Assembly (NCBI RefSeq): GCF_042662225.1
Contig: NZ_JBHSYQ010000003.1
Location: forward strand, 620,001 to 684,000
Source: Nibribacter roseus
GTDB lineage: Bacteria > Bacteroidota > Bacteroidia > Cytophagales > Hymenobacteraceae
Direction of reading: 5' to 3'
DNA length: 64,000 bases
Shown: piece by piece, positions 25,575 through 35,062 of the stretch
Layout of the letters: the number at the start of each line of letters is the position of its first letter
Numbering within the stretch: position 1 is the first letter of the stretch
The notes under the pieces: generated by a model
Seen by the model: the letters and a program-made list of their open reading frames with translations, nothing else
Databases searched by the model: none
Told to the model about the DNA's origin: nothing
Program-made: the position numbers and the translations under genes

Positions 25575-27608
25575 ATGAAGAGAGTATTTAAAATGGCGGC
25601 CAAGTGGGTTTTATGGTTGTTTTTATTAGGAGCTCCATTAGTTGCCTGGTGCGGACAAGATCCCCTGAAACTGGGGCAGGTTACTGACAACGAGCTAAAG
25701 ATGATGGTTTATGATAAAGACACAGCCGCCGCTGCAGTTGTTTTGTATGATTACGGAGAGTCCTCATTCCAATTTACTAAAGGCACACAATTAATTTTTA
25801 AGAGAACCACCCGAATAAAGGTTTTAAAGAAAGCAGGGCTGGAGCAAGCAGATATTTTTATTCCGTTTTACCAGAAAGGCATGGGGAGCAGTGAAAAAAT
25901 ATCCGGCGTCAAAGGCTTTACCTATAATCTGGAAGATGGAAAGGTTTCTAAAGAGAAGCTAGAGGATTCGGATATTTTTGAGGAGAAAGAAGCCGCCAAT
26001 TGGTATCAGAAAAAACTGACAATGCCTAACGTAAGGGTTGGTTCAGTAATTGAATTCTCCTATACCATAGAGTCAGACTTTGTCGAAAACCTGAGGGAGT
26101 GGGAGTTTCAAAAAGATATTCCTGTTGTTTGGAGCGAATACCGGGTAGAAATGGTGCCGTATTTTGAGTATACTCATGTTATGCATGGGTTTCATCCTTT
26201 CCATACTCAAGACTCCAAATCTTATAGAAAGACAATGGCGGCCAGCTACAAAGAAAATTTGTTGCGTGGTAGTTCTCAAGCTGCGGAGCAAATGGGGGCC
26301 TTAATGCTGAGGGTGCAGCAGTATAGATGGGTAATGAAAGATGTTCCTGCCTTTATGGAAGAGCCCTACTTGGCCAGTGCAGATGACTACAAGTCTAAGA
26401 TGGAGTTCATGCTGACCAAGGTTCAGTACCCAGGTCAGAAGCCCAGCTATATGGCCAGCAACTGGGATGGCTTTGTAAAAGAAATGCTTAAAGAGGAGCA
26501 GTTTGGCGGCCAACTGGCCAGAGGCTCTTTTTTGAAGAACATGGCAGAAGGGCTACATCTAAACAATACTGATTCATTGGCTAGGGTAAAAGCCGTGCTG
26601 GCTTATGTGCAAAGGCAATTGAAATGGAATGGGGAGTACAGGCTTTACTCCAAAAGCATCAAAACGGCCCATGAAAAACGAACAGGTTCGGTGGCAGACA
26701 TCAACCTCCTGCTGGTTGCACTTTTGCGTGAAGTAGCCATAGATGCTCACCCTATGCTCATCAGCACCCGGCAGCATGGCAGGCCCTTAACTAATTTGCC
26801 CATGCTCAGCAAGTTCAACTATGTCATTGCTCATGTTAAAATTGGTAAAAACTCATATTTGTTAGACGCCACTGAACCAAGTGTGCCTTTTGGCATGCTG
26901 CCCTACCGGTGCTTGAACGGACAAGGTTGGGTAGTAAGCCAACCATCTGGGGAGTGGGTACCTCTCAAAAATCAGGAACGTGATGTGCAAGTGGTAATGG
27001 CCCAACTAGAGGTAAAGCCAACCGGTGAAATGTTGGGCACGGTGGAAGAAACTTTAAGGGGCATACCAGCATTACAAATGCGCTCTTCCATTATGGCCAA
27101 GGGGAAAGAAAATTTCATGAAAGGTTTTTCTGACAAAGGACAGGAATGGTTGCGTCAGGAAGTGGAAATGAAAAACTTAGAAAATCTGGAAGAGCCGCTT
27201 AAAACCAACTACAAATTAAGTAAAGCCGGGGAATTGCAACCCCTGCAGCTAATGTACCTCTCGCCCATGCTCCATCATGCCACGGCAGAGAATCCTTTCA
27301 AAGTGGCGGAACGGAATTACCCAATTGATTTTGCCACCCCCAGTGACAAAGTCTATATATTCAACTTTACGCTGCCTGAAGGTTATGAAATAGAGGAAAT
27401 GCCCAAAGAAGTAAATTTGTCACTCGCTGACAACAGCGTTAGGTTCAGTTATATGGCTCAGATGATGGACGGAAAGCTTAGGGTCATGAGCCGCCTGAAT
27501 ATTAATAAAGAGGTTTTTGGTCCGGAGGAGTATGCCAGTCTGCGCGAATTGTACAACCAATTAGTAGCCAAGCACTCAGAAAAGATTGTGCTTCGGAAGA
27601 AAGGCTAA
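25575..27608 (+). CDS. DUF3857/transglutaminase-fold protein, paralogue 4 (no catalytic Cys)
   Basis: 677 residues from the ATG at 25575; the frame is open to 25509, but that stretch contains the inverted repeat. Signal peptide WVLWLFLLGAPLVAWCG, DUF3857, and transglutaminase-like domain with GSVADINLLL (Cys to Val). It is very similar to paralogue 3 throughout (shared blocks QDPLKLGQV, YDYGES, YPIDFATPSD, MSRLNINKEVFGPEEY). A substituted catalytic site with conserved surroundings suggests a binding rather than enzymatic role. Confidence 0.87.
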   Translation: MKRVFKMAAKWVLWLFLLGAPLVAWCGQDPLKLGQVTDNELKMMVYDKDTAAAAVVLYDYGESSFQFTKGTQLIFKRTTRIKVLKKAGLEQADIFIPFYQKGMGSSEKISGVKGFTYNLEDGKVSKEKLEDSDIFEEKEAANWYQKKLTMPNVRVGSVIEFSYTIESDFVENLREWEFQKDIPVVWSEYRVEMVPYFEYTHVMHGFHPFHTQDSKSYRKTMAASYKENLLRGSSQAAEQMGALMLRVQQYRWVMKDVPAFMEEPYLASADDYKSKMEFMLTKVQYPGQKPSYMASNWDGFVKEMLKEEQFGGQLARGSFLKNMAEGLHLNNTDSLARVKAVLAYVQRQLKWNGEYRLYSKSIKTAHEKRTGSVADINLLLVALLREVAIDAHPMLISTRQHGRPLTNLPMLSKFNYVIAHVKIGKNSYLLDATEPSVPFGMLPYRCLNGQGWVVSQPSGEWVPLKNQERDVQVVMAQLEVKPTGEMLGTVEETLRGIPALQMRSSIMAKGKENFMKGFSDKGQEWLRQEVEMKNLENLEEPLKTNYKLSKAGELQPLQLMYLSPMLHHATAENPFKVAERNYPIDFATPSDKVYIFNFTLPEGYEIEEMPKEVNLSLADNSVRFSYMAQMMDGKLRVMSRLNINKEVFGPEEYASLRELYNQLVAKHSEKIVLRKKG

Positions 27609-27720
27609 ATCTTAAAATAATAGTTTATTTATAAACAAATCATCTGAAAATAGAGGTGCAGGCTGGCAATATGCTGTTGTTTCTGCCATGCCTCAATGGG
27701 ATAGTTTTATTAGTGTGAGA

Positions 27721-29727
27721 ATGAAATTTAAGTTAATTAAGAAGTCGGTGGGGGTGGCTTTGTGGTTTCTGTTAATCATTCCTGCTATTAGCGTTGCCCA
27801 GCAAGATCCTTTTCAATTGGGTAAGGTATCGCCAGAAGAAGTAAAAATGAAGGTGTATGCCCTAGACACTACTGCTACTGCTTTGGTCTTGTATGACTAC
27901 GCTGAGTCTTCTTTTCTGTTTGATGATAATACCCAAGGCCAATTCAAGCGAATTATCCGCATAAAAGTTTTGAAAAAGACTGGGCTTGATGAAGCCAATA
28001 TTGAAATTCCATTTTACAAACAACATCTTAACAGAAAAGAGGAAGTGTTGGATGTTCAGGGCTTTACCTACAACCTAGAGAATGACCAGGTGGTGAAAAC
28101 AAAACTGGAAAACAATGGAATATTTGAAGATGACCTAGACGGAAACCGGATGCTGAAAAAGATTACCATGCCAAATGTGAAAGTAGGTTCTGTGGTAGAG
28201 GTGTCTTATGTGATTATTTCAGACTTTTTCCATTATCTGCGTGAGTGGAAGTTTCAACGTGCCATACCCACCGCATGGAGCGAGTATCGCGCGAATATGG
28301 TGCCTTTTTTTGGCTTTAAGCAGGTGTTTTCAGGGCAGCCCTTTCCTTTTCACATTCAAGAGTCAAAAGAATTTGTGCACTCAGCGGGAATAAATAAATC
28401 TATAACTCGGCGAGACTACGTTGATGTAAATGTAACTCAGTTCAGGTGGGTTATGAAAGATGTGCCGGCGCTGACTCTTGAACCGTTTATGACCAACATG
28501 TACAATCATGTGCCCACCTTAGAATTCGATTTAGCTTTGATTCAGTTTCCTGAGCAAAAGCCAAATTACATTACCGTGAGCTGGCAAGACTTTACCAAAG
28601 AAAGGCTTACCGACAGTAGGTTTGGGCGTCAACTTATAAATGCGGGCTATTTAAAGAAAACTGCTCAGGAAGTTATTTCAGGAAAAACTGACACCTTAGA
28701 GAAGGTAAAGGCCCTTTGGGATCACGTGAAAAACACCATGGAGTGGAACGGGAAACAAACCATGTTATCAGAGAACATAAAAAAAGCTTTTGAAAACAGA
28801 ACAGGTTCATCTTCAGATATAAACTTACTCTTGGTCGCTTTTCTGCAGGAATCAGGCATAATGGCTAGTCCCATGTTAGTAAGTACGCGCCAGCATGGTC
28901 TGCCTCATACTAAATCACCCATGCTTAACAAATTCAATTATGTTCTTGCTTATGTGAAGGTTGGAGGGAAAGAGTATTTGTTAGATGCCACCAATAAAGA
29001 CCTGCCTTTTGGAATGCTGCCTTATAAATGCCGAAACGGCCAAGGATGGGTGGCCGTGTCTCCTGCTGGTAAATGGGTGCCATTGATAGGAACAGAAAAG
29101 AACCTGCAGCTGGTTACCGGCAAATTTGAAATACTGCCTAGCGGTGTACTACACGGAGCCATTGAAGAAAATTATTTGGGCATGTCTGCTTTAAACAAAC
29201 GCGCCGTTATTAGAGAACTTGGTGAAGAAAAGTATCTTCAGCAGCAGAGCTTACGACAGGCAGAATGGGAAACAACAAGCTATCAGCTTAGTAATGTGCA
29301 AATGCTGCAGCAGCCTTTGCAAACGAAGTATCAGGCGAAAAGAATAGGAGAGACACAGCCCGCCTCTGTGTTGTATATTTCACCCATGTTCACACATGGC
29401 GTCTCTGAAAATCCATTTAAGTTGACCGCTAGACAACACCCGGTTGATTTCGTGTACCCAGAGGAGAAAACTTTCACCTTTACATATCAGCTCCCGGAAG
29501 GGTATGAGGTAGAGTCGCTACCGCAGAACATGTCTGTCAGTCTGCCAGAAAGTGCCATTAAATTTAGTTATGTAGTGCAGATGGTGGGCAAGAATCTGCA
29601 GGTCATGAGCCGTCTGCAAATAAATAAAGCTATTTTTAATCCGGAAGAATATGCTAGTCTACGTGAATTGTACAACCAATTAGTAGCCAAGCACTCTGAA
29701 AAAATTGTGCTTCGGAAGAAGAGTTGA
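27721..29727 (+). CDS. DUF3857/transglutaminase-fold protein, paralogue 5 (no catalytic Cys)
   Basis: 668 residues from the ATG at 27721. Signal peptide VALWFLLIIPAISVAQ, DUF3857, and transglutaminase-like domain with GSSSDINLLL in place of the Cys motif (Cys to Ser). It is more diverged than paralogues 3 and 4 but keeps STRQHG and the terminal EEYASLRELYNQLVAKHSEK. A classical terminator follows at 29775, closing the array. Confidence 0.87.
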   Translation: MKFKLIKKSVGVALWFLLIIPAISVAQQDPFQLGKVSPEEVKMKVYALDTTATALVLYDYAESSFLFDDNTQGQFKRIIRIKVLKKTGLDEANIEIPFYKQHLNRKEEVLDVQGFTYNLENDQVVKTKLENNGIFEDDLDGNRMLKKITMPNVKVGSVVEVSYVIISDFFHYLREWKFQRAIPTAWSEYRANMVPFFGFKQVFSGQPFPFHIQESKEFVHSAGINKSITRRDYVDVNVTQFRWVMKDVPALTLEPFMTNMYNHVPTLEFDLALIQFPEQKPNYITVSWQDFTKERLTDSRFGRQLINAGYLKKTAQEVISGKTDTLEKVKALWDHVKNTMEWNGKQTMLSENIKKAFENRTGSSSDINLLLVAFLQESGIMASPMLVSTRQHGLPHTKSPMLNKFNYVLAYVKVGGKEYLLDATNKDLPFGMLPYKCRNGQGWVAVSPAGKWVPLIGTEKNLQLVTGKFEILPSGVLHGAIEENYLGMSALNKRAVIRELGEEKYLQQQSLRQAEWETTSYQLSNVQMLQQPLQTKYQAKRIGETQPASVLYISPMFTHGVSENPFKLTARQHPVDFVYPEEKTFTFTYQLPEGYEVESLPQNMSVSLPESAIKFSYVVQMVGKNLQVMSRLQINKAIFNPEEYASLRELYNQLVAKHSEKIVLRKKS

Positions 29728-29774
29728 TAAAAGCTGCCCTGTAGTTCAAAGCCTAACCTATAATTGTGCTGCAC

Positions 29775-29809
29775 AGAAAAGCCCCGTCTATAAGTGACGG
29801 GGCTTTTCT
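29775..29809 (+). terminator. intrinsic terminator closing the DUF3857 array
   Basis: AGAAAAGCCCCGTC pairs with GACGGGGCTTTTCT, followed by ATT. Not of the palindrome family. Confidence 0.8.
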
Positions 29810-29914
29810 ATTAAAAAATCAGGAGTAGCGGCATAACGTATGTGACAATTGCGTTACTTCGTCTCGCTTTGCAGAAACGAAAAAGGACATCGGCCCAAGT
29901 GCGGAAAAGGTAAA

Positions 29915-30604
29915 ATGAAGAAGATTTTTTTAGGGATAGTGCTGTGGTGGTTAATGCCTTTCACAGGAGCATTGGCTCAGCGTGACAACATCAACAATTG
30001 GATGCAGTATACGGGCACGTACCGTTTTTCCCCAAGCTGGAGCTTAAGTTCTACGGTGCAGTACCGAACGTATAATGCCGTATCAGATTTACGAACATTC
30101 TTTGGGGGAACCGAGGCGCAGTTTAACCTACAGAAAGCACCAGTGTCTTTGGTGGGCGGCTTTGCATATCTGGTTAACCGGCGGTACAATGCGGCTGAAG
30201 AGAAAAGCTACGACCATGAGAGACGGCTTTACCAACAAATATCTCATAGAGACGATATAGGTAGAGTAAATGTAACTCACCGTTACCAAATAGAAGAGCG
30301 CTGGTTAGATCAGGAGTTTCACGTGCGGTTTAGGTATTCTGTGGCGCTTAGAATACCGTTTGGCCCGGCAGAGCAGGAAAGAAAACCCGTTTATGGTATT
30401 CTGCGCAATGAAATAAGAGTAATTGTGCGGGATCAACCTTTTGACAGCAACCGTATTTCTGGCGGATTGGGCTTTCTCTTGCATAAGGGAGTTGCTCTGG
30501 AAGGAACCTGGATGTCGCAGTTAGGGGCCAGGAACAATCACCAACATTTTACAATGTTTGTCTTGCGGCAAGAATTTGGCCAAAGAAGTAGCGGCGGCAA
30601 ATAA
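29915..30604 (+). CDS. DUF2490 family outer-membrane-like protein
   Basis: 229 residues from the ATG at 29915 (the frame is open from 29849 but lacks a signal-like start). Signal peptide MKKIFLGIVLWWLMPFTGALAQ, then alternating amphipathic strands (YTGTYRFSPSWSLSSTVQYR, FHVRFRYSVALRIPF), ending in FVLRQEF. This pattern of strands and aromatic residues fits DUF2490, a predicted beta-barrel of unknown function in Bacteroidetes. It stands alone between a terminator and a family hairpin. Confidence 0.8.
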   Translation: MKKIFLGIVLWWLMPFTGALAQRDNINNWMQYTGTYRFSPSWSLSSTVQYRTYNAVSDLRTFFGGTEAQFNLQKAPVSLVGGFAYLVNRRYNAAEEKSYDHERRLYQQISHRDDIGRVNVTHRYQIEERWLDQEFHVRFRYSVALRIPFGPAEQERKPVYGILRNEIRVIVRDQPFDSNRISGGLGFLLHKGVALEGTWMSQLGARNNHQHFTMFVLRQEFGQRSSGGK

Positions 30605-30614
30605 ATGTTTTGTC

Positions 30615-30649
30615 GTTTTGGGGCTTATTTCTCAAAAACAGCCTATAAC
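30615..30649 (+). terminator. 3'-end family hairpin after the DUF2490 gene
   Basis: GTTTTGGGGCTTATTT / AAAAACAGCCTATAAC, ten bases after the stop. Confidence 0.5.
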
Positions 30650-30727
30650 AAATCAAACACAAATATGAAGACGTGCTGCCGAAGCGCCAGACATAGGCAG
30701 CTGAAGTTTCAAAGCAGAAACAATAAA

Positions 30728-30759
30728 AAAACGGCCTGAATTTATTTTCAGGCCGTTTC
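30728..30759 (-). terminator. terminator of tRNA-Pro
   Basis: AAACGGCCTGAA pairs with TTCAGGCCGTTT; with a T-run on the minus strand it lies directly 3' of the tRNA. Confidence 0.8.
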
Positions 30760-30762
30760 TTG

Positions 30763-30837
30763 TCGGAATGGCAGGATTCGAACCTGCGACCTCCAGCACC
30801 CCATGCTGGCGCGATACCAGGCTACGCTACATCCCGA
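30763..30837 (-). tRNA. tRNA-Pro (GGG anticodon)
   Basis: 75 bases on the minus strand, beginning TCGGGATGTAGCGTAGCCTG and ending CATTCCGA. The acceptor arms TCGGGAT/ATTCCGA pair, with a G-T wobble. The anticodon stem CCAGC/GCTGG encloses ATGGGGT, giving GGG. The T-loop GGTTCGAATCC is canonical. CCA is not encoded. Confidence 0.95.
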
Positions 30838-30936
30838 ACGGTATCTAATGCGTGCAAATATATAGCTTTAGAGTTTCTGAGGAAATACTTTCCTGAACCA
30901 GAGGCGCAAATTTATCTATATCTTCTCAAACCCAGC

Positions 30937-32724
30937 TTACTCTAGTTCCTCGCCCTGCAGCTGACGTTCGTACAGGGCGCGGTACAGTCCATCGTGATCA
31001 GTCATCAGTTCCTCATGCGTGCCGTGCTGTACCAACACCCCATCATCTAACACCAGAATACGGTTGGCTAATTTCACGGAGCTGACGCGGTGAGAGATAA
31101 TGATAGAGGTGCGATTAGCCATGACGCGGTGCATGCTGTTCAAGATGGCATTCTCAGTTTTGGTGTCAACCGCCGAAAGTGAATCGTCCAGAATCAGGAT
31201 CTTGGGTTCGCGGGCCAGGGCGCGGGCAATAGAAACACGTTGCTTCTGTCCGCCAGATAAGGTAATGCCCCGCTCGCCCAGCACGGTATCAAACTGCTTG
31301 GGGAAATGCATGATGTTTTCGTAGACATCAGCGTCTTTGGCGGCCTGTAGCATTTTTTCCTCGGGCAAATTATCTACCCCAAACCCAATGTTATTCCGGA
31401 TAGAATCTGAGAACAGAAATACGTCCTGAGGCACGTACCCAATCTGGCTTCGCAGGCTGGAAAGGCTGTAGTGCCGTATATCCTCGCCATCTATTAAAAT
31501 CTTTCCGCCAGTGGCGTCATACAAGCGGCAGACCAAAGCGGCGATAGTGCTCTTGCCTGAACCGGTGTTGCCAATCACTGCCAGCGTTTCACCGGGGCTT
31601 ATCTGGAAAGACAGCTTCTTGAGCGCATGAATACCGGTATCTGGGTACACAAAGTCAACCTGATCAAACACAATGGCCCCTTTGATATCTTTCTCCAGAT
31701 TCTTTTGGGACACAATGTCTGTTTTTGTATGCAGGAATTCATTGATACGGTGCTGAGAGGCGGCCGCGCGTTGTACCAAGCTGGTAGTCCAGCCTAAGGC
31801 GGTTACAGGCCAGGTGAGCATGTTCACGTAAATCAGGAATTCAGCAATCACCCCGGGCGTAATGCTGCCGTTGATTACCTCTTTTCCGCCCAGCCACACC
31901 GTGATAATGGTGCTCAGGCCTATCAGGAACAGAATAAGCGGGAAGAACAATGAGTTCACGAAGTTCAGCTCCAGTGATTTGTCTTTGTATGTGTCACTGG
32001 CTCTGGTGAAATTCTGATGCGAATCCTGTTCCCGCACAAATGACTTTAGGACCCTGATGCCTGAAAAAGCCTCCTGCACAAACGTGGTAATGCCGCTGAG
32101 GCTTTTCTGTATCTCATCAGATTTGCGCTCAATAATGTTGTTCACATAGTATATACTGATGGATAAGATAGGCAATGGCAACAGCGTGTACAGCGTCAGT
32201 TTCACGTTAACGGTGAGCATGTACGGTATCACCATCAGAAAGAGCACCACCAGGTTCACCCCATACATAATAGCCGGACCTAAATACATGCGCACGCGGC
32301 TCACGTCTTCAGATATACGCGACATTAGATCTCCGGTGTTGTTCTTGCGATAAAAGCTGAGCGGCAACGTCTGATAATGCGCGAAGATTTCGTTTTTGAG
32401 GTCGTTCTCAATGAGGCGGCTCATGACAATGATGGTCTGCCGCATAAAGAACAGGAAAATACCCCGCAGCAAAGCCATAAGTACAATGACCGCTCCGTAA
32501 AATAAGGTGCTCCGGGCGAAGCTTTCATACACCTCCTCTTGCTGGGCAAATCCTTCGTGCAACTGGTACACCGTTATACCCTCGCGTACCAAATCAAAGG
32601 CATGCCGTACCACCTGCGCCGGTATAATGGCGAAGATGTTTGACACGGCCACAAACACAATGCCCCAAAAGAACCGGAACTTGTACTTGAGTAAGTATTT
32701 ATTAAGATATCGGAGCGATTTCAC
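30937..32724 (-). CDS. MsbA-like ABC exporter (fused permease-ATPase)
   Basis: 595 residues from a GTG at 32722-32724; no better ATG exists nearby. Residues 1-325 are a six-helix type-I exporter membrane domain. Residues 345-590 are the ATPase with Walker A VIGNTGSGKST, signature LSGGQKQRVSIARAL, Walker B LILDDSLSAVD and switch His in IISHRVSS. It forms a homo- or heterodimer that exports lipid or drug substrates. It is transcribed divergently from leucine dehydrogenase and has no linked partner half-transporter. Confidence 0.92.
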   Translation of the reverse strand: MKSLRYLNKYLLKYKFRFFWGIVFVAVSNIFAIIPAQVVRHAFDLVREGITVYQLHEGFAQQEEVYESFARSTLFYGAVIVLMALLRGIFLFFMRQTIIVMSRLIENDLKNEIFAHYQTLPLSFYRKNNTGDLMSRISEDVSRVRMYLGPAIMYGVNLVVLFLMVIPYMLTVNVKLTLYTLLPLPILSISIYYVNNIIERKSDEIQKSLSGITTFVQEAFSGIRVLKSFVREQDSHQNFTRASDTYKDKSLELNFVNSLFFPLILFLIGLSTIITVWLGGKEVINGSITPGVIAEFLIYVNMLTWPVTALGWTTSLVQRAAASQHRINEFLHTKTDIVSQKNLEKDIKGAIVFDQVDFVYPDTGIHALKKLSFQISPGETLAVIGNTGSGKSTIAALVCRLYDATGGKILIDGEDIRHYSLSSLRSQIGYVPQDVFLFSDSIRNNIGFGVDNLPEEKMLQAAKDADVYENIMHFPKQFDTVLGERGITLSGGQKQRVSIARALAREPKILILDDSLSAVDTKTENAILNSMHRVMANRTSIIISHRVSSVKLANRILVLDDGVLVQHGTHEELMTDHDGLYRALYERQLQGEELE

Positions 32725-32770
32725 TAATCAAAAAATTATTTTATACGTACTAACAGTTGTTAGTTTTTTT

Positions 32771-32802
32771 CTTGCTGCGGCCAAAAAAATGGCTTAGTTT
32801 TG
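32771..32802 (+). promoter_or_regulatory. Bacteroidetes-type promoter for leucine dehydrogenase
   Basis: CTTG (32771-32774), 20-base spacer, TAGTTTTG (32795-32802), matching the -33 TTTG and -7 TAnnTTTG consensus. The leader to the ATG is about 65 bases. Confidence 0.55.
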
Positions 32803-32873
32803 CGGCAAAAGTACCAATTCTGCGTCCCTTTCTAATATAAAACACGACGTAACGTAAAATTTATCTTTACAAC

Positions 32874-33974
32874 ATGGTAGAAGTAAAAGAGTTAGCCACT
32901 GAAAAAGAGGCTTCGGTTTTTAGCCAGATCAGCGAGTATGGCCACGAGCAAGTAGTATTCTGCCATGACCATGACACCGGTCTAAAAGCCATCATAGGTG
33001 TACATAATACGGTTTTAGGTCCTGCTTTAGGCGGTACCCGCATGTGGACATACGCAAGTGAGGCAGAAGCGCTGCATGATGTGCTTCGTCTTTCCCGCGG
33101 CATGACTTTTAAATCGGCTATTTCAGGTTTGAATTTAGGCGGTGGCAAGGCCGTGATTATCGGTGATTCCAAAAAAGACAAGACAGAGGCCATGATGCGC
33201 AAGTTCGGGCGGTTCGTGAACAACCTGAACGGCAAGTACATTACTGCCGAAGATATGGGCATGACCACCCAAGACATGGCCTACATTGGCATGGAAACGA
33301 AATACGTAGCCGGCTTGCCGGAGAGTCAAGGCGGGAGCGGAGACCCTTCGCCAGTGACTGCCTACGGAACCTATATGGGCATGAAAGCCGCTGCCAAAAA
33401 AGCCTGGGGCAATGATAGCTTGGCCGGTAAGCGTATTTCAGTACAAGGAACTGGCCACGTAGGCGGTTACCTGATTGATTATCTGGCCAAAGAGGGAGCA
33501 AAGCTGTACATCACTGATATCGATCAGGACCGCCTGGCTCGTATTGCCGCCAGCACCGGTGCCACGGTAGTAGGCCTAGATGAAATCTATGACGTAGACG
33601 TAGATATTTATTCGCCTTGCGCCATGGGAGCCACCATTAATGATAATACACTTAGCCGCCTGAAGTGCCAGATCATTGCCGGTTGTGCCAATAATCAGCT
33701 GAAAGACGAAAATATACACGGACCTGCATTAGTAGACATGGGCATTGTGTACGCGCCAGACTTTTTAATCAACGCCGGCGGTATCATCAACGTGTATTCA
33801 GAAGTGAAAAAACTGAACCGTGAATGGGCCATGCAGCAGACCGAGCAGATCTACAGCACCACCCTGAACATCTTCGCGAAAGCCGAGGCAGATGGTACCC
33901 ACACCCAGCATGCCGCCACGCAACTGGCCCAAAAGCGAATTGATGACATGGCCAAAGTAAAGCAGACATACTAG
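32874..33974 (+). CDS. ldh: leucine (branched-chain amino acid) dehydrogenase
   Basis: 366 residues, the Glu/Leu/Phe/Val dehydrogenase family at leucine-dehydrogenase length. Substrate lysine K80 in GMTFKSAISG, catalytic K92 in LGGGKAVIIGD, and the NAD-binding Rossmann motif VQGTGHVGG. It deaminates leucine, valine and isoleucine to their keto acids with NAD+. This feeds branched-chain fatty acid synthesis, which is prominent in Cytophagales (general knowledge). It is monocistronic, with a good promoter upstream and a family terminator 145 bases downstream. Confidence 0.9.
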   Translation: MVEVKELATEKEASVFSQISEYGHEQVVFCHDHDTGLKAIIGVHNTVLGPALGGTRMWTYASEAEALHDVLRLSRGMTFKSAISGLNLGGGKAVIIGDSKKDKTEAMMRKFGRFVNNLNGKYITAEDMGMTTQDMAYIGMETKYVAGLPESQGGSGDPSPVTAYGTYMGMKAAAKKAWGNDSLAGKRISVQGTGHVGGYLIDYLAKEGAKLYITDIDQDRLARIAASTGATVVGLDEIYDVDVDIYSPCAMGATINDNTLSRLKCQIIAGCANNQLKDENIHGPALVDMGIVYAPDFLINAGGIINVYSEVKKLNREWAMQQTEQIYSTTLNIFAKAEADGTHTQHAATQLAQKRIDDMAKVKQTY

Positions 33975-34118
33975 TGCTTCAAATAATTTAGAATTAGAAA
34001 TTAGAAAATTAGTAATGGGCAATGCTCATTGCTCGTTTCCGACAAAAGCCGACCTCAATTTTTGATTCCCTGAAGGAGCATTAGATAAAAATATCCTTAG
34101 TAGAGTGAGGAAGTGTTA

Positions 34119-34160
34119 AGTGTTTTGGAGCCGTTTTTCATAAAACAGCTCCAAAACACT
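34119..34160 (+). terminator. 3'-end family hairpin downstream of leucine dehydrogenase
   Basis: AGTGTTTTGGAGCCGTTTTT / AAAACAGCTCCAAAACACT followed by TTTTTT. It is one of the best-conserved copies. Confidence 0.75.
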
Positions 34161-34245
34161 TTTTTTGTGAATGTGCAGAATGAATAAGTGGAAGAGGCGA
34201 AGCAGTTGAAACAGGAGCAGGTATTTTTATGCTGTTCATTGCGCT

Positions 34246-34326
34246 GTCGGCACAGACACTAGCAGGTCTGAAAGACACTGCTAGGTCTCTTGAGTAGGCA
34301 GTATTGCGGGGCAACTACATAGAAAC
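34246..34326. repeat. AGCAGGTCT dispersed hairpin repeat, copy 2
   Basis: It contains CACTAGCAGGTCTGAAAGAC and ACTGCTAGGTCTCTTGAG. AGCAG-GTCT can pair with AGAC-a-CTGCT around GAA. Similar to 54454-54530 over about 75 bases. Confidence 0.65.
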
Positions 34327-34501
34327 CACTCCTTCCAAATAAGTCCTGAGTCCTGAGTCGCGAGTCCTGAGTCAAAAAGTAGCAACTAAAGACTATACCC
34401 TCCTTAGCGTTCCCTGCGGGAGCGGGCAACGCAGTGCCAAGGGCACGCAGGCGCTTAGCGGGAGCAAGTAGTGCAGCTACAAGTCAGTAGTAGCCGCTGA
34501 A

Positions 34502-34802
34502 GCTATGAAACAGCGCACATCGGCCAGGTGATAAATTAATTGAAGCCCCTTTTGTCTGAGCGGCAGCGAGTCAGGGGCTTCTTGATTCTTTTGGTTACTT
34601 TTCTCATCAAGGAGAAAAGTGACAAACCTCAGCAGGGAGAGAGGCAGGTTGAGATTAAGCAACCGCAGTGGTGGGAGCAAAAGCCGTAGAGGTTGTTGGT
34701 GAAAACACGCAACAACGGCGGGGGGTAAAGCGGTGGCAGGAGTAAAAGTGCTAGTAGAAGATGTGTCTTCGTCAGATCCTTCGGCTAGCGCTCAGGATGA
34801 CC
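34502..34802 (-). repeat. 300-bp dispersed repeat, copy 1 (inverted relative to copy 2)
   Basis: Its reverse complement aligns with 60731-61046 almost end to end. Shared blocks include GGTCATCCTGAGC, GCTTTACCCCCCGC, TTTTGCTCCCACCACTGC, an identical stretch from TTTGTCACTTTTCTCCTTG through to AGAAGCCC, and CACCTGGCC...TGCGCTGTT. An internal hairpin CTTTTCTC-CTTGAT-GAGAAAAG is present in both. Confidence 0.8.
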
Positions 34803-34924
34803 AAGAAATTACCGTTTACTTAAGATCGACTTCGGTAGGTTCGCTAGTTCTTTTCTCCTCTTGCCTTCAGTATGTTCAGGAAAACTGCTCTGGTAGTAAA
34901 CCCATAATAATTCCCTAACAACAG

Positions 34925-34956
34925 TTTGCTTCTGGGGTCACAAATCCCGACCTTTG
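34925..34956 (+). promoter_or_regulatory. Bacteroidetes-type promoter for the nusB operon
   Basis: TTTG (34925-34928), 20-base spacer, GACCTTTG (34949-34956): -33 perfect, -7 with one mismatch to TAnnTTTG. It lies 107 bases before the ATG. Confidence 0.5.
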
Positions 34957-35062
34957 CGGCAGAATTGAGCCAAGGCGCGTATGTAAAGAAAAACACATAC
35001 TACCCCAGCTCAACATTTATCGATTTTTACACGTTCACCACGTTCTTTCCTTATTATAATTT

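Larger units (their letters stand above)
33975..35062. other. 1.1-kb gene-free block packed with dispersed repeats
   Basis: In order it contains a family hairpin (34119), an AGCAGGTCT hairpin repeat (34246), a CCTGAGT-unit tract (about 34343-34375), a GC-rich segment with small inverted repeats (about 34400-34490), the 300-bp repeat shared with 60731-61046, and the nusB promoter. Open frames inside it (for example a peptide FVTFLLDEKSNQKNQEA) lie in the repeat and are unlikely to be genes. Confidence 0.7.

Noticed and set aside
30760..30945. Short plus-strand frame beginning MSEWQDSNLRPPAP
   Set aside because: It is the antisense reading of tRNA-Pro, a well-known spurious translation.
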